Positions 6,539 to 15,717 of a DNA stretch of 55,505 nt are shown piece by piece; position 1 is the first letter of the stretch, and the number at the start of each line of letters is the position of its first letter. Position numbers and translations under genes: made by a program. The stretch covers positions 1-55,505 of the forward strand of contig DATMAT010000018.1 in NCBI GenBank assembly GCA_035559815.1, given 5' to 3'. The notes under the pieces are model-generated. The model was not told the DNA's origin and ran no database searches. It worked only from the letters and a program-made list of their open reading frames with translations. Source of the DNA: Thermodesulfobacteriota bacterium. GTDB taxonomy: Bacteria > Desulfobacterota_D > UBA1144 > Nemesobacterales > CSP1-2.

Positions 6539-9500
6539 CTACGACAACTCATTTAACAACTCCTTCGCTTCAATCAAGTCCCTCGTATCAAACCCCTCCG
6601 TAAACCAGCCGTAAATCTCTGAGAGTATTTCCCTCGCTTCATCTCTTCTTTCCTGCTCCCTCAAAAGACGACTCAGGCTCACTACAGACCTAAGCTCTAG
6701 AGATTTTGCACTTTGACGACGCGCAATTCGAATGGCACGACGAAAACACTCTTCTACCTCATCTCGATTGCCTTGAGAGTATGCAAGCAATAATTCCCCT
6801 TTCAGCCTTAGTAACTCTGCTTCCCACCAGCGTTCTTCACTCTTATCAATCATGGTTAGAGCATCACTCAGCACTTCTAACCCTTCCTTCACCCATCCTT
6901 CCCGGTAATAGGCTTCAGCCAGCAGAGAAAGAAAGTACGGCCTTGCCAGTTCCGCTCCAGTTGCCTGCCAGGCAGCTATGCTATTTTGTATCTGTTCAAT
7001 CCCCTCTTCCATTTTGTCCTGTTTTGTTAACGCCCAACCCTGAAGAATGGACCCACCTACCAGCCAGAATGTAAAACCCTGCTCTTTTGAGAGTGCGACC
7101 TCCTCCTCCGCTCGTTCTAGAATGAGCTCTGGTTCACAGCAGAATTGATTCATTACTGCATCGAAGTGTAAAGCATAAGCCAGACTGAAGAGATGAGATA
7201 CCTCCCGATCCAAGACTAACATGTCCTTGCATAACCTCAGAGCCGAATCCGGGTAGCCAAGAAGCCAAATGCTCCAGGATGCAAATCCACGGCAAGCTAC
7301 CCCGGGATCCTGTCCATAGAGGTAGGCATGTGAACTATGCTTCTCAGGGTCGTATAGTGCAATTCCCTCCTCCAAACAAGCTCTGGCAGAGATCAAATCT
7401 CCCAGCCAAAACAATGTAGTCCCAAGCCCAAAGTTGGCTTCGACAAGAAGAGCGTTATCTTGCAAGCTCTGGGCTATGCGCATGATTAGTTCACCCAACT
7501 CATGCGATCTTTTAAACTCTGCCCGCACCAAATAAAACCTCAAAAGTCCATGGAGCACCGGAAAGAGTTCCGGAATCTCGCCCAGGTCCTGACACAGCTC
7601 CAAAGCCCGAGCGTAAGTTTCTTCCACTTCTGATGCTGCATAGCCCTTGGTCATGGTCAACGGAATACCAAGGGTCATTCGTAAGGCCAGTTCTTGTTGA
7701 GCACGCTCAGGGGTTTCAGGAAGATTTTTAAGCAACTCTAAGCCCTTTCTGAGATGAGCAATAGCTTCTATGTTAGCCGAGCGCTCGATAGCCCTCTCCC
7801 CTGCCCTCTGCCAGTAGGGAACAGCTTTTTCTACGACACCCGCTTCAGTAAAGTGATGTGCCAGAAGTTCCGGCTGTGTCTCGACTGTCCATGGAAACCG
7901 CTCCTCCAAGACCTCTGCAATCCTCTTATGATACTGCTGCCTTTTCCCCTTTACCAAGGACTGATATGCCACAACCTGAATCAGGGCATGCTTGAATGTG
8001 TACCTAGTCTGAGCGAAAAACTTGCTCTGGTAGAGAAGCTCTGCTTCCACTAATCGAGAGAGCTCTCTCTGCAAAGTCATTCCGTCTAGGGATGAAACTG
8101 CGTGGAGTAGCTCATAACTATACTCCCGACCAATTGTGGATCCCAGCTCTACCACCTCTTTCTCTATTGCCAGACGGTCTAACCTTGCCATGAGTGAGTC
8201 CTGAAGTGTCGAGGGAATTGCAAATGCGGGCGACCGGCCGGTCGCCCCTACAAATGCCAAATCAGACTCAATTACCATCTTTGTCAGTTCCTCCACGAAA
8301 AGAGGCACTCCGTCGGTCTTTGCTACGATCTGATTTAACACCTCAGACGGAAGTGTCTTCTCTCCAGCTACGTTCTTCACCATAGCCTCTACTTCTTTCT
8401 GACTTAACCGGCCTACAGTGAGATTGGTTATATGCGGACCGCTCTCCCAAGGAGAGATAAACTCCGGACGAAATGTAAGGACAATAAAAATAGGAGCTTT
8501 AGGTTCCCGATCTATAAGAAGATTTAGAAATTCCAGAGTCGATGGGTCTGCCCAGTGCAAGTCCTCCATTACGAAGAGCACAGGCTGATTCTTTGCCACT
8601 TCCATGAGCCATGAAATCAGGGCTTCGAGTAACTTCTCCTTCTGCTTCTGGGGAGTCAAAGTAATAGGTGGGTAACTGTCAGGAATTGGGAGAGAAAGAA
8701 AGGAGGCAAAGTGAGAAACCGTCTCTTGTAGTGGAATGGGACACCACGGTCCTGCGTTCAGTGCCCTCTCGAGCTTTCTAAACTTCTCCTCCGGGGAATC
8801 TTCTATTCTAAATTCAAAGATCCGCTCAAGAAGGTCAATCACAGGGTAAAAAGCGGTATTTTTGTGATACGGCAGGCAGCTACACTTTAGCCACACATGA
8901 GCGTCTCCAGATACGTGATCTCTTAGCACGCGCAAAAGGCGGGATTTGCCGATTCCCGGCTCTCCGTTGATTAGCACCACCTGCCCGTTTCCCTTCTTCA
9001 CCTTCTCCCCCAGGTTAAGCAAAAGTCCTACTTCCTTCTCTCGTCCTACAAGCGGGGTTAATTTTGTACCGACAGCCGCCGCAAATCGGCTTACACCCCG
9101 ACGCTCCCCGGTGACTCGGTATGTCTGAACCGGCCTGGAAATTCCTTTGAGAGTACAAAGACCTTGATCGAGACACTCAAAATAACCATGTACCAACCGA
9201 TAAGTGTCCGAGCTGATTACTACGGTGTTCGGTTGGGCTATTTCCTGTAGACGAAAAGCGATGTTCGGGGTCTCGCCCAGTGCGAGTAGCTCCCGCTTCT
9301 CCTTTGCCCCTAATTCTCCCACCACCACAAGACCGGTGTGAATTCCTATCCGAATCTGTACGGATTGTTGTAAGTGCTCCTTCGGCAGAGACAAATTACC
9401 AATCGCCCCTGCAATCCTTAACCCTGTCCTCACAGCTCTCTGTGCATCGTCTTCATGAGCAAACGGGTAACCAAAGTAAACCAGAAGTCCATCGCCCAGA

Positions 9501-9766
9501 TATTGGGCGATATAACCCTCAAAACTATAAATTATCTCTGCACATCCCCTTTGATATGCGGTCACCACATCTCTAAGCTCTTCGGGGTCGATTTGCCCTG
9601 AGAGGCTGGTAAAGCCGGCTATATCACAGAACATCACCGTTATCTGGCGACGCTCTGATTCAATTTTAGGTTTGGTATCCGCAGGTTGCACTGTAAGAGG
9701 CGTACCGCATCGCCCGCAGAAATTAAGCCCCGGTGGGTTTTCGAAGCTACAACTCGGGCAGTGCAT
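6539..9766 (-). CDS. Zinc-ribbon / class III nucleotide cyclase / AAA-type ATPase / TPR protein 1
   Basis: 1075 residues from the ATG at 9764-9766; an upstream in-frame TTG would add 8 residues lacking similarity. Zinc ribbon CPSC...CGRC at 3-20. A class III cyclase domain spans 38-225, with metal aspartates D48 (FCDIAGFT) and D92 (YLGDG) and the catalytic pair N168/R172 (TPNIAFRLQ), so an active cyclase is possible. An ATPase of the AAA_16 type follows (LVGRE at 239-243, Walker A GEPGIGKS 268-275, Walker B LFVMED 397-402), then alpha-helical TPR-like repeats to the end. Residues 505-513 (FVGATGRSP) are encoded by a 20-bp palindrome also found in the paralogue. This protein and the one at 9872-13171 end in the same YGWFTEGFDT motif. 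Such proteins are presumed signal-responsive cyclases; no ligand can be named. Confidence 0.85.
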   Translation of the reverse strand: MHCPSCSFENPPGLNFCGRCGTPLTVQPADTKPKIESERRQITVMFCDIAGFTSLSGQIDPEELRDVVTAYQRGCAEIIYSFEGYIAQYLGDGLLVYFGYPFAHEDDAQRAVRTGLRIAGAIGNLSLPKEHLQQSVQIRIGIHTGLVVVGELGAKEKRELLALGETPNIAFRLQEIAQPNTVVISSDTYRLVHGYFECLDQGLCTLKGISRPVQTYRVTGERRGVSRFAAAVGTKLTPLVGREKEVGLLLNLGEKVKKGNGQVVLINGEPGIGKSRLLRVLRDHVSGDAHVWLKCSCLPYHKNTAFYPVIDLLERIFEFRIEDSPEEKFRKLERALNAGPWCPIPLQETVSHFASFLSLPIPDSYPPITLTPQKQKEKLLEALISWLMEVAKNQPVLFVMEDLHWADPSTLEFLNLLIDREPKAPIFIVLTFRPEFISPWESGPHITNLTVGRLSQKEVEAMVKNVAGEKTLPSEVLNQIVAKTDGVPLFVEELTKMVIESDLAFVGATGRSPAFAIPSTLQDSLMARLDRLAIEKEVVELGSTIGREYSYELLHAVSSLDGMTLQRELSRLVEAELLYQSKFFAQTRYTFKHALIQVVAYQSLVKGKRQQYHKRIAEVLEERFPWTVETQPELLAHHFTEAGVVEKAVPYWQRAGERAIERSANIEAIAHLRKGLELLKNLPETPERAQQELALRMTLGIPLTMTKGYAASEVEETYARALELCQDLGEIPELFPVLHGLLRFYLVRAEFKRSHELGELIMRIAQSLQDNALLVEANFGLGTTLFWLGDLISARACLEEGIALYDPEKHSSHAYLYGQDPGVACRGFASWSIWLLGYPDSALRLCKDMLVLDREVSHLFSLAYALHFDAVMNQFCCEPELILERAEEEVALSKEQGFTFWLVGGSILQGWALTKQDKMEEGIEQIQNSIAAWQATGAELARPYFLSLLAEAYYREGWVKEGLEVLSDALTMIDKSEERWWEAELLRLKGELLLAYSQGNRDEVEECFRRAIRIARRQSAKSLELRSVVSLSRLLREQERRDEAREILSEIYGWFTEGFDTRDLIEAKELLNELS
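8228..8247. repeat. 20-bp perfect palindrome inside a coding region (GGGCGACC family)
   Basis: GGGCGACCGGCCGGTCGCCC followed by CTACAAATGCC, inside the first cyclase/ATPase gene. An identical palindrome with the same right flank occurs at 11651-11670 in the second paralogue. It encodes GATGRS in frame. Confidence 0.8.
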
Positions 9767-9871
9767 CCCCGCCCCCAAAATTAGACTCAACTAAGTCTAT
9801 CACAACAGTGCTAAAAATTACAGCTTCAACTGCCCACTCTCGACTCTTGGCTCCCGACTCTCTACTCTCGA

Positions 9872-12800
9872 CTATTTCGACAATTCATTTAACAATATCT
9901 TTGCTTCTTGTAAGTCTTTTGTGTCAAACCCCTCCGTAAACCAGCCATAAATCTCGGCGAGCATGTTTCGCGCTTCTTCTTTCTTTCCCTGCTTCATCCA
10001 TAGACGGCTCAAATCCATCACGGCGCAAAGCTCGAATAATTTGGCCTTTTGCCTGCGGGCAATTTCAATGGCACGGAGGAAACATTCTTCTGCCTTGCCC
10101 TCGTCAAGAAGAGCCAGGAGAAATTTTCCCTTGAAACGGTTTAACTCTCCTTCAAAAAGGCAAAATCCTGTTTCTTCGAGATTAGCTAAACACTCGTTCA
10201 CAAAATTTAGACCAACCTCTACTTGGTCGATTTTCAAGTACACTTCGGCAAATTGTGGTGCAAAAACCTGGATGATCACTTCATCTCTCCCAGTCTCAGG
10301 CGCTCTTATTCCCTGCCACATCTGTTTGATTATATTCTCGGCCTTCACCAAAAGATTATCATGAGAACCCATAATCAGCGCCCAGCCACGAAGAATTTTC
10401 CCCATCCCCATATAAAACGGCAAGCCAAATTCTGTAGAAGAGGCAACCAATTCCTCCGATCTCTCCAATGTCAATTCAACCTCTCGACTTTTACAATGAA
10501 ACATGGCCGTAAAGGCCATGTAGAAGCAGAGCTCTACAAGATTAGCACCAGCTTGAGCCATAACTTGGGCTTGATGAAGTATAGAGGACGCCCGTTCTGC
10601 ATAGCCAAGAATCAACAGAATCCAGCTTTTATAGCATAGTGCCATCAAAATTGGGTCATAAAAACCATATTTATTATAAGACTTCTCCGTTTCAGAGATA
10701 GCTATTGCCGCGTTAATATGCTCCAGCGAAGAGTCAAGCTCCCCTTGCCAGTATTTTAATGTACCCATATAGGAATGGCACCATATATAAAAGCTTGGGT
10801 CTTCTGCACTTTCGGCAATCTTAAACATCTTATCAGTCATCTCAATAGCAATTTTCAAATCCCTGAAGCTGTACATAACTGATAAACCCATTAAAATTGG
10901 GAAAAGATGAGGGGTGCCCCCCACCTTCCGGCACAGCTCTAAGGCTCTGTTATAATTTTCTTCAACTTCTGGATTGGAAAACCCTTTGCTTAATGCCAAG
11001 GCCGACCCCAGCATGACCAATATTGTGAGTTCCTTCTCATTACTATTCGGAGTTTCCGGAAGTATCTCCAGTAACTGGAGGGCTTTCTTAAGATGACTTA
11101 CTGCCTCTATATTTGCCGAGCGCTCTACAGCATTTTGTCCAGCCCTGGTCCAGTAAGGAATCGCTTTCTCCCCTATTCCCGCCTCTGTGTAATGATGTGC
11201 TATAATCTCCGGCTCTATCTCTATTGTCTCTTGATACCTCTCCTCCAATACCTCCGCAATCCGCTGATGATACTGCTGCCTCTTGCTCTTCAGCAAAGAT
11301 TGATACGCCGCATCCCGAATCAAAGCGTGTTTGAACGAATATTTAACATCTCGCCCTTCGACGGGCCTGCCCTGAGCCTGCCGCTCTCCTTCGACAGGCT
11401 CAGGATGAGCGGCAGAGTCGAAGGGGCTCAGGGCGAACGGGTTATCTAACTTTAATAAAAGCTCGGCTTCTACCAACCTATCGAGCTCCCTCTGCAAAAC
11501 CGTATCGTCAATTGTGGAGATTGCCTTTAGTAACTCGTAGCTGAACTCCCTCCCTATGGCCGCCCCTATCTGCGCTACCTCTTTTACCGTGGATAATCTG
11601 TCTAACCTCGCCATCAATGAATCCTGAAGTGTCGAGGGAATTGCAAATACGGGCGACCGGCCGGTCGCCCCTACAAATGCCAGATCCTGCTCCATCACCA
11701 TCTTCGTTATCTCTTCCACATATAGCGGTATCCCGTCGCTCTTTGCCACTACCTGTCTCAACAATTCAGACGGCAACGTCTTTCCCTTCGCTATACTTTC
11801 GGTCATCTCTCCCGTCTCTCTCTCGTTCAGCCTATCTAACGTAATAAAATCAGCATCCTTCGACAGCATGTCTGGGCTTTCAGGGCGGGATGTAAGAAGA
11901 ATGAGAATTCTATTCTCGTTCTTACTATCTATGAAAAGATTTAAAAATTCTAGAGTGGAAGGGTCCACCCACTGCAGGTCTTCCACTACAAACAGCACCG
12001 GCTGCTTTACTGCCATGTCCACGAACAAATCATATAAAGCCTCTATCGTCTTCTCCTTCTGCCTCTGCGGGGTTACCTGGATCGGCGGATACCCCTCGGG
12101 AATGGGAAGAGACAACAATGACGCGAATAAAGGTACCGTCACATCCCTGGGCACGCTGCAGCGTGCCCCTACATAATCCTCTATCTTCCCAATCTTCTCC
12201 TCTCCCGTGTCCTCTCTCCCTATCCCCATCATCCTCTCCAATAGCTCTATCAACGGATAAAATGCACTGTTCTGATAATTCTCTAAACATTGACATTCAA
12301 GAACTATGCTCTCTTCGTTCTTTATCTTCTCCCTTAACTCATGTACCATCCTCGACTTCCCTATCCCCGCCTCTCCTCTCAGCATCACCACCTGCACTCC
12401 CCCTCTCACTCTCTCCCATAAGCTCTTCAATGCTCTTAACTCTTCCTCCCTCCCCACCAGCGGCGTCAGCCCCCTCGCTATATGCCTACCAAACCTGCTC
12501 CTTACCCTCCTCTCCCCTATTACCCGATATACCTCCACCCACCCCCCTATCCCCTTAAGATTACGCAATCCCATGCTTTCACACTTAAACTCCCCCTCCA
12601 AAAGCCGATGCGTTTCCGAGCTTATCACTACCTCATTCTCCCCGGCTATCTCCTGAAGCTTCGATGCTACATTCGGCGCCTCCCCTACCGCCAACCATTC
12701 ATGTTTTGCTTCTCCCCCTACCTCACCCACTACCACTACCCCAGTGTGTATCCCTACCCTAACCCCTATGTCTTTCTGTAGATGAGTCCTGGGTAATGCT

Positions 12801-13171
12801 AGTCTATGAACTGCCTCTACTATCTCCAGCCCTGCTCTCACCGCCCTCTGGGCTGTGTCCTCATGCGTTATCGGATACCCAAAATACACTAGAAGGCCGT
12901 CTCCAAGATATTGGGCAATATGCCCGCCATGCTTGTAGATTATCTCCGCACATCCTCTTTGATAGGCGGTGACTATCTCCCTCAACTCCTCAGGGTCTAT
13001 CTGTCCGGAAAGGCTGGTGAATCCCACCAGGTCGCAGAACATCACCGTTATCTGGCGTCGCTCCGCTTCTTCTTTCTTTAGTTCTGGAGATAATTCACTT
13101 AGAACAGCCCCACACTCCCCGCAGTACCTGAACCCGGATGGATTGCTAAAATTGCACTTTGGGCACTGCAT
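9872..13171 (-). CDS. Zinc-ribbon / class III nucleotide cyclase / AAA-type ATPase / TPR protein 2
   Basis: 1099 residues from the ATG at 13169-13171, preceded by GAGGAGGGG; an upstream GTG would lie at the promoter. Same architecture as the protein at 6539-9766: zinc ribbon CPKC...CGEC, cyclase with FCDLVGFT and YLGDG metal motifs and APNVASKLQ. In that last motif the arginine of the N-x-x-x-R pair is lysine, so cyclase activity is uncertain. Then LVGREEE, Walker A GEAGIGKS, Walker B FVVEDLQW, and TPR-like helices. Three in-frame palindromic repeat insertions are visible: 11351-11441 (giving the residues HPEPVEG and RPVEG, absent from the paralogue), 11651-11670 and 12149-12168. The two neighbouring cyclase genes are tandem duplicates 105 bases apart. 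They may be transcribed together from the promoter at about 13193. Confidence 0.85.
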   Translation of the reverse strand: MQCPKCNFSNPSGFRYCGECGAVLSELSPELKKEEAERRQITVMFCDLVGFTSLSGQIDPEELREIVTAYQRGCAEIIYKHGGHIAQYLGDGLLVYFGYPITHEDTAQRAVRAGLEIVEAVHRLALPRTHLQKDIGVRVGIHTGVVVVGEVGGEAKHEWLAVGEAPNVASKLQEIAGENEVVISSETHRLLEGEFKCESMGLRNLKGIGGWVEVYRVIGERRVRSRFGRHIARGLTPLVGREEELRALKSLWERVRGGVQVVMLRGEAGIGKSRMVHELREKIKNEESIVLECQCLENYQNSAFYPLIELLERMMGIGREDTGEEKIGKIEDYVGARCSVPRDVTVPLFASLLSLPIPEGYPPIQVTPQRQKEKTIEALYDLFVDMAVKQPVLFVVEDLQWVDPSTLEFLNLFIDSKNENRILILLTSRPESPDMLSKDADFITLDRLNERETGEMTESIAKGKTLPSELLRQVVAKSDGIPLYVEEITKMVMEQDLAFVGATGRSPVFAIPSTLQDSLMARLDRLSTVKEVAQIGAAIGREFSYELLKAISTIDDTVLQRELDRLVEAELLLKLDNPFALSPFDSAAHPEPVEGERQAQGRPVEGRDVKYSFKHALIRDAAYQSLLKSKRQQYHQRIAEVLEERYQETIEIEPEIIAHHYTEAGIGEKAIPYWTRAGQNAVERSANIEAVSHLKKALQLLEILPETPNSNEKELTILVMLGSALALSKGFSNPEVEENYNRALELCRKVGGTPHLFPILMGLSVMYSFRDLKIAIEMTDKMFKIAESAEDPSFYIWCHSYMGTLKYWQGELDSSLEHINAAIAISETEKSYNKYGFYDPILMALCYKSWILLILGYAERASSILHQAQVMAQAGANLVELCFYMAFTAMFHCKSREVELTLERSEELVASSTEFGLPFYMGMGKILRGWALIMGSHDNLLVKAENIIKQMWQGIRAPETGRDEVIIQVFAPQFAEVYLKIDQVEVGLNFVNECLANLEETGFCLFEGELNRFKGKFLLALLDEGKAEECFLRAIEIARRQKAKLFELCAVMDLSRLWMKQGKKEEARNMLAEIYGWFTEGFDTKDLQEAKILLNELSK
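11351..11441. repeat. REP-type palindromic repeat inserted in frame within a coding region
   Basis: Contains CCCTTCGAC, CTTCGACAGGCTCAGGATGA and GTCGAAGGGGCTCAGGGCGA, the same core found between genes at about 17400, 26270, 37745, 44920 and 51960. Against the paralogous protein it adds about 30 residues just before the conserved FKHALI motif while keeping the frame. Confidence 0.8.
11651..11670. repeat. 20-bp palindrome inside a coding region, second copy
   Basis: Identical to the palindrome at 8228-8247, including the CTACAAATGCC flank, at the equivalent place in the paralogue. It could predate the gene duplication or have been copied by conversion. Confidence 0.8.
12149..12168. repeat. 20-bp palindrome inside a coding region (GGGCACGC family)
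   Basis: GGGCACGCTGCAGCGTGCCC followed by CTACATAAT. A near-identical palindrome lies between genes at 30436-30463, showing the element is mobile or recurrent rather than protein-selected. Encodes GARCSVP in frame. Confidence 0.75.
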
Positions 13172-13192
13172 CCCCACCCCTCCTCGACCCAG

Positions 13193-13201
13193 ATTATACC
13201 A
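13193..13201 (-). promoter_or_regulatory. Extended -10 promoter of cyclase gene 2
   Basis: The minus strand reads TGGTATAAT, a consensus TATAAT with the extended TG-N motif. It lies 21 bases before the ATG at 13171, so the leader is short (about 15 bases) and contains the GGAGGGG ribosome site. No good -35 box is seen, as is usual for extended -10 promoters. Confidence 0.5.
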
Positions 13202-13263
13202 CACCAGAGGATTGTAATTTAGTAGTATTTACGCGTTACTTCACGATTCCGGGTAAATCTGTC

Positions 13264-13367
13264 TAACACACCCCGTCCCTACGGGACACCCCTCTCTAGA
13301 GGGGATTTTTTTGCCAACTCCCCTCTTGAGACCAGCCTGCCGAAGGGGGGGATTTAGGGGTGTGTAA
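13264..13367. repeat. About 104-bp MITE-like repeat with terminal inverted repeats
   Basis: Begins TAACACACCCC and ends GGGGTGTGTAA, an 11-base terminal inverted repeat with one mismatch. Inside are CGTCCCTACGGGACACCCCTC and CTCTAGAGGGG, giving nested hairpins. A partial copy lies at 37845-37890 (ACACACCCCGTCACAACG...AGAGGGGATTT). It fills most of the gap between the TonB receptor gene and cyclase gene 2. Confidence 0.6.
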
Positions 13368-13370
13368 CTT

Positions 13371-15509
13371 TCAAAACTCAACCCTCAACGTAGCCAGCAT
13401 CGTAAACGGCTCACCGGGAATGACGGTTAGTCTTGAAGTAGAATTCACAATATAATCCTCGTCAGTAATATTTTTAAAATTCACAGATGCTTTCACCTTT
13501 CCGATATTCCTAATTTGCCTCTCATAGTACAAAGCCGCATCCAGCCTCACAAAGCCGTCCAATTTAAATGTATTTTCAAGATCCCCTTCCCTCTCGCCGA
13601 CAGCGACTAAACCAGCACCGACTCCAAATCCGTCTAAGACCCCCTTGTAAAACTTGTAAGTTGTCCATACGCTCCCGCTGTTTTTTGGAACTCCGGCAAG
13701 CTCGTTGCCCTCTTCAAAAAAATCATCCTCTACCACTTCCGCATCGGTGTAGGCGTAAGACGCTATTATGTTCCAACCGTTTACAGGCTCGGCAGTCAAA
13801 TCAAACTCAAACCCCTGGCTTCTTTCCTTATCAACCTGGACGGAGAAAATGGGATTAGCCGGGTCGGGTGTCAGGGCGTTTCTTTTTATTATTTTATAAA
13901 GGGCGATAGTCGAAGAGAGCCTGCCATCCCAAAAATAAAACTTAACTCCTCCTTCATATTGTGTCGACCTTTCAGGGTCGAGGACCGAGCCGTCTGTCGT
14001 GAATGCATTCACTAATAGCAGTTTAAAAGACTTTGCATAATTTGCATATAACGAAACACCTCGGACTGGCCTGTAGGTTATACCAAAGCGGGGGCTGAAC
14101 TCGCTGTCCTCTTTTTTTATATTGTTGAAACTGAAATCCGGTGCAGAGGTGTTATCCTTTAAGTTCTGATTCAAGTAGTCGTAGCGCAAACCGGCAAGCA
14201 CGAAAAGACGGTCAAATAGATTGATCTGATCCTGTACATATACCCCCAAGTCGTTCAGTTTTCCTGACCGTCTTACTAAAGGCACGTCATCTGGGTTGAA
14301 AGGGACTTCGATGCCGTAAACCGGGTCGAATATATCTATCGGGCTTGCCGGAAGAAACCGGGCAGGGTTGTCGAAGTTTTCTCTTATATATTCCAGCCCG
14401 ATTAGTATATCGTGGTCCACTGACCATGTTTTCAAATTGATGTTGAGTTCATTCTGCGTGGTATAAATCTCGTCTTTAAGGGTCGAGTCAAATATGAACC
14501 GCAAAAGATTTCTGTTATCTTCGAGAAGCGCCAGGCTTCTGTGGTCAAAAGTGTCGGCGTCTGTGCGGTAATACTGAAAGGCATTTCTAAGAGAGACATT
14601 TTCGTTAAACTCGGTTTCAAGTGTAGCTTTAGCTAGATAGTTCTTAAATTTAGTCCTGTCGGTTGGCTCGGCAAGATTACGGCTAAATGGTATCTCCGCT
14701 ACCTCATCGCCAACTGCAATGAGTCCTTCATCGAAAGGCTGGTCCACATAGAAGTATTCTCCCCCAAGCGTTAGTACCATCTTTGGATTAATCTGCCAGC
14801 TTAATACTGGAGCTACAAAAACCCGTTCCAAAAATATAAAATCACGGAAGCTGTCTGAATTGCGATAGGAAGCATTTATTCGAAAAAGTAAGCTATTGTC
14901 TTTGTTCAAAGGAGCCGAAAGGTCTAAAGCTCCTCTATAGAAATCAAAACTACCAATCATACCCTCTGCTGAAACATAGAAATAAGGGAGAGGTTTCTTA
15001 GTTATGATATTTATTATCCCTCCGGCGGCAGCATTCCCGTAGAGTACGGAGCCAGGTCCTTTGAGAAACTCGATGCGCTCTACATTAGTCAGCTCTTCGA
15101 GCAAAAGATTGAGAAATATAGCGGAGCTGAAAGAAAATCCGTCTCTTAGTATCTCCGCCCTGAATCCACGGACAAGATACGGCACTAAGAAGGAATCCCC
15201 TGGAACTACTCCGGATATGTTATAAACCGTATCCTGCAACTGCACTGCACCTTGGTCGTCAATGAGTTCGCGGTCGATGACTTCGATAGACTGGGGGATA
15301 TCTTGGATAGGTGTGTCTGTCTTGGTAGCGGTCGAGGCCTCCTCTTCGATATAAGAGCCTTCTCTTCTCTCCCCGGGAACTAAGACTTCTGGAAGGACTA
15401 TCTCAGACTCCTGCTCTTTTTCCTGTGCTTTATTCACCCCGAATGAAAGAAAGAAAACCAGCAGGAAAACCAAAACTTCCTTAGCCGGATTAAATAGCGC
15501 AATCAACAA
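13371..15509 (-). CDS. TonB-dependent outer-membrane receptor (siderophore type)
   Basis: 712 residues: signal peptide to about residue 28, a possible TonB box near LPEVLVPG, and a plug domain with TDTPIQDIPQSIEVI, VRGFRAEILRDGF and the LKGPGSVLYGNAAAGGIINIITKKP block. The beta-barrel ends in TLRVEF with a terminal phenylalanine. The IPQSI-x-V and GPGSVLYG motifs are those of ferric siderophore receptors of the FhuA/FpvA class, which move iron chelates across the outer membrane using TonB energy. Start: two TTG codons at 15504-15509 behind AAGGAG; the second has the better spacing (6 bases). No Fur box of the 7-1-7 type is seen upstream, and no TonB, ABC transporter or siderophore synthesis gene is nearby, so the substrate is unproven. 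Confidence 0.9.
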   Translation of the reverse strand: MLIALFNPAKEVLVFLLVFFLSFGVNKAQEKEQESEIVLPEVLVPGERREGSYIEEEASTATKTDTPIQDIPQSIEVIDRELIDDQGAVQLQDTVYNISGVVPGDSFLVPYLVRGFRAEILRDGFSFSSAIFLNLLLEELTNVERIEFLKGPGSVLYGNAAAGGIINIITKKPLPYFYVSAEGMIGSFDFYRGALDLSAPLNKDNSLLFRINASYRNSDSFRDFIFLERVFVAPVLSWQINPKMVLTLGGEYFYVDQPFDEGLIAVGDEVAEIPFSRNLAEPTDRTKFKNYLAKATLETEFNENVSLRNAFQYYRTDADTFDHRSLALLEDNRNLLRFIFDSTLKDEIYTTQNELNINLKTWSVDHDILIGLEYIRENFDNPARFLPASPIDIFDPVYGIEVPFNPDDVPLVRRSGKLNDLGVYVQDQINLFDRLFVLAGLRYDYLNQNLKDNTSAPDFSFNNIKKEDSEFSPRFGITYRPVRGVSLYANYAKSFKLLLVNAFTTDGSVLDPERSTQYEGGVKFYFWDGRLSSTIALYKIIKRNALTPDPANPIFSVQVDKERSQGFEFDLTAEPVNGWNIIASYAYTDAEVVEDDFFEEGNELAGVPKNSGSVWTTYKFYKGVLDGFGVGAGLVAVGEREGDLENTFKLDGFVRLDAALYYERQIRNIGKVKASVNFKNITDEDYIVNSTSRLTVIPGEPFTMLATLRVEF

Positions 15510-15717
15510 TCACTCCTTAAGGCAGATTATACAATTTCATATCAGATTCCTACCTCACGACGCCTTTCGGATTGATGTTTATATGGTTCTATTAGCCTGG
15601 ATATTACTGTCAAGTGCTAACGAAAGACCAAAGATACAATTTTATCCGTGAGAAAATTAAAGTGGAAAAAATTTACGTGTATAGTAAATTAAATACCTAA
15701 AAAGGGTACAAACAAAC

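Noticed and set aside
12118-12656. Overlapping plus-strand frames inside cyclase gene 2
   Set aside because: Ser/Pro/Leu-rich shadow frames antisense to conserved cyclase and ATPase coding sequence.
15510-15560. Possible Fur box before the TonB receptor gene
   Set aside because: AT-rich words are present but no 7-1-7 inverted repeat close to the consensus could be found, unlike the site at 29102.
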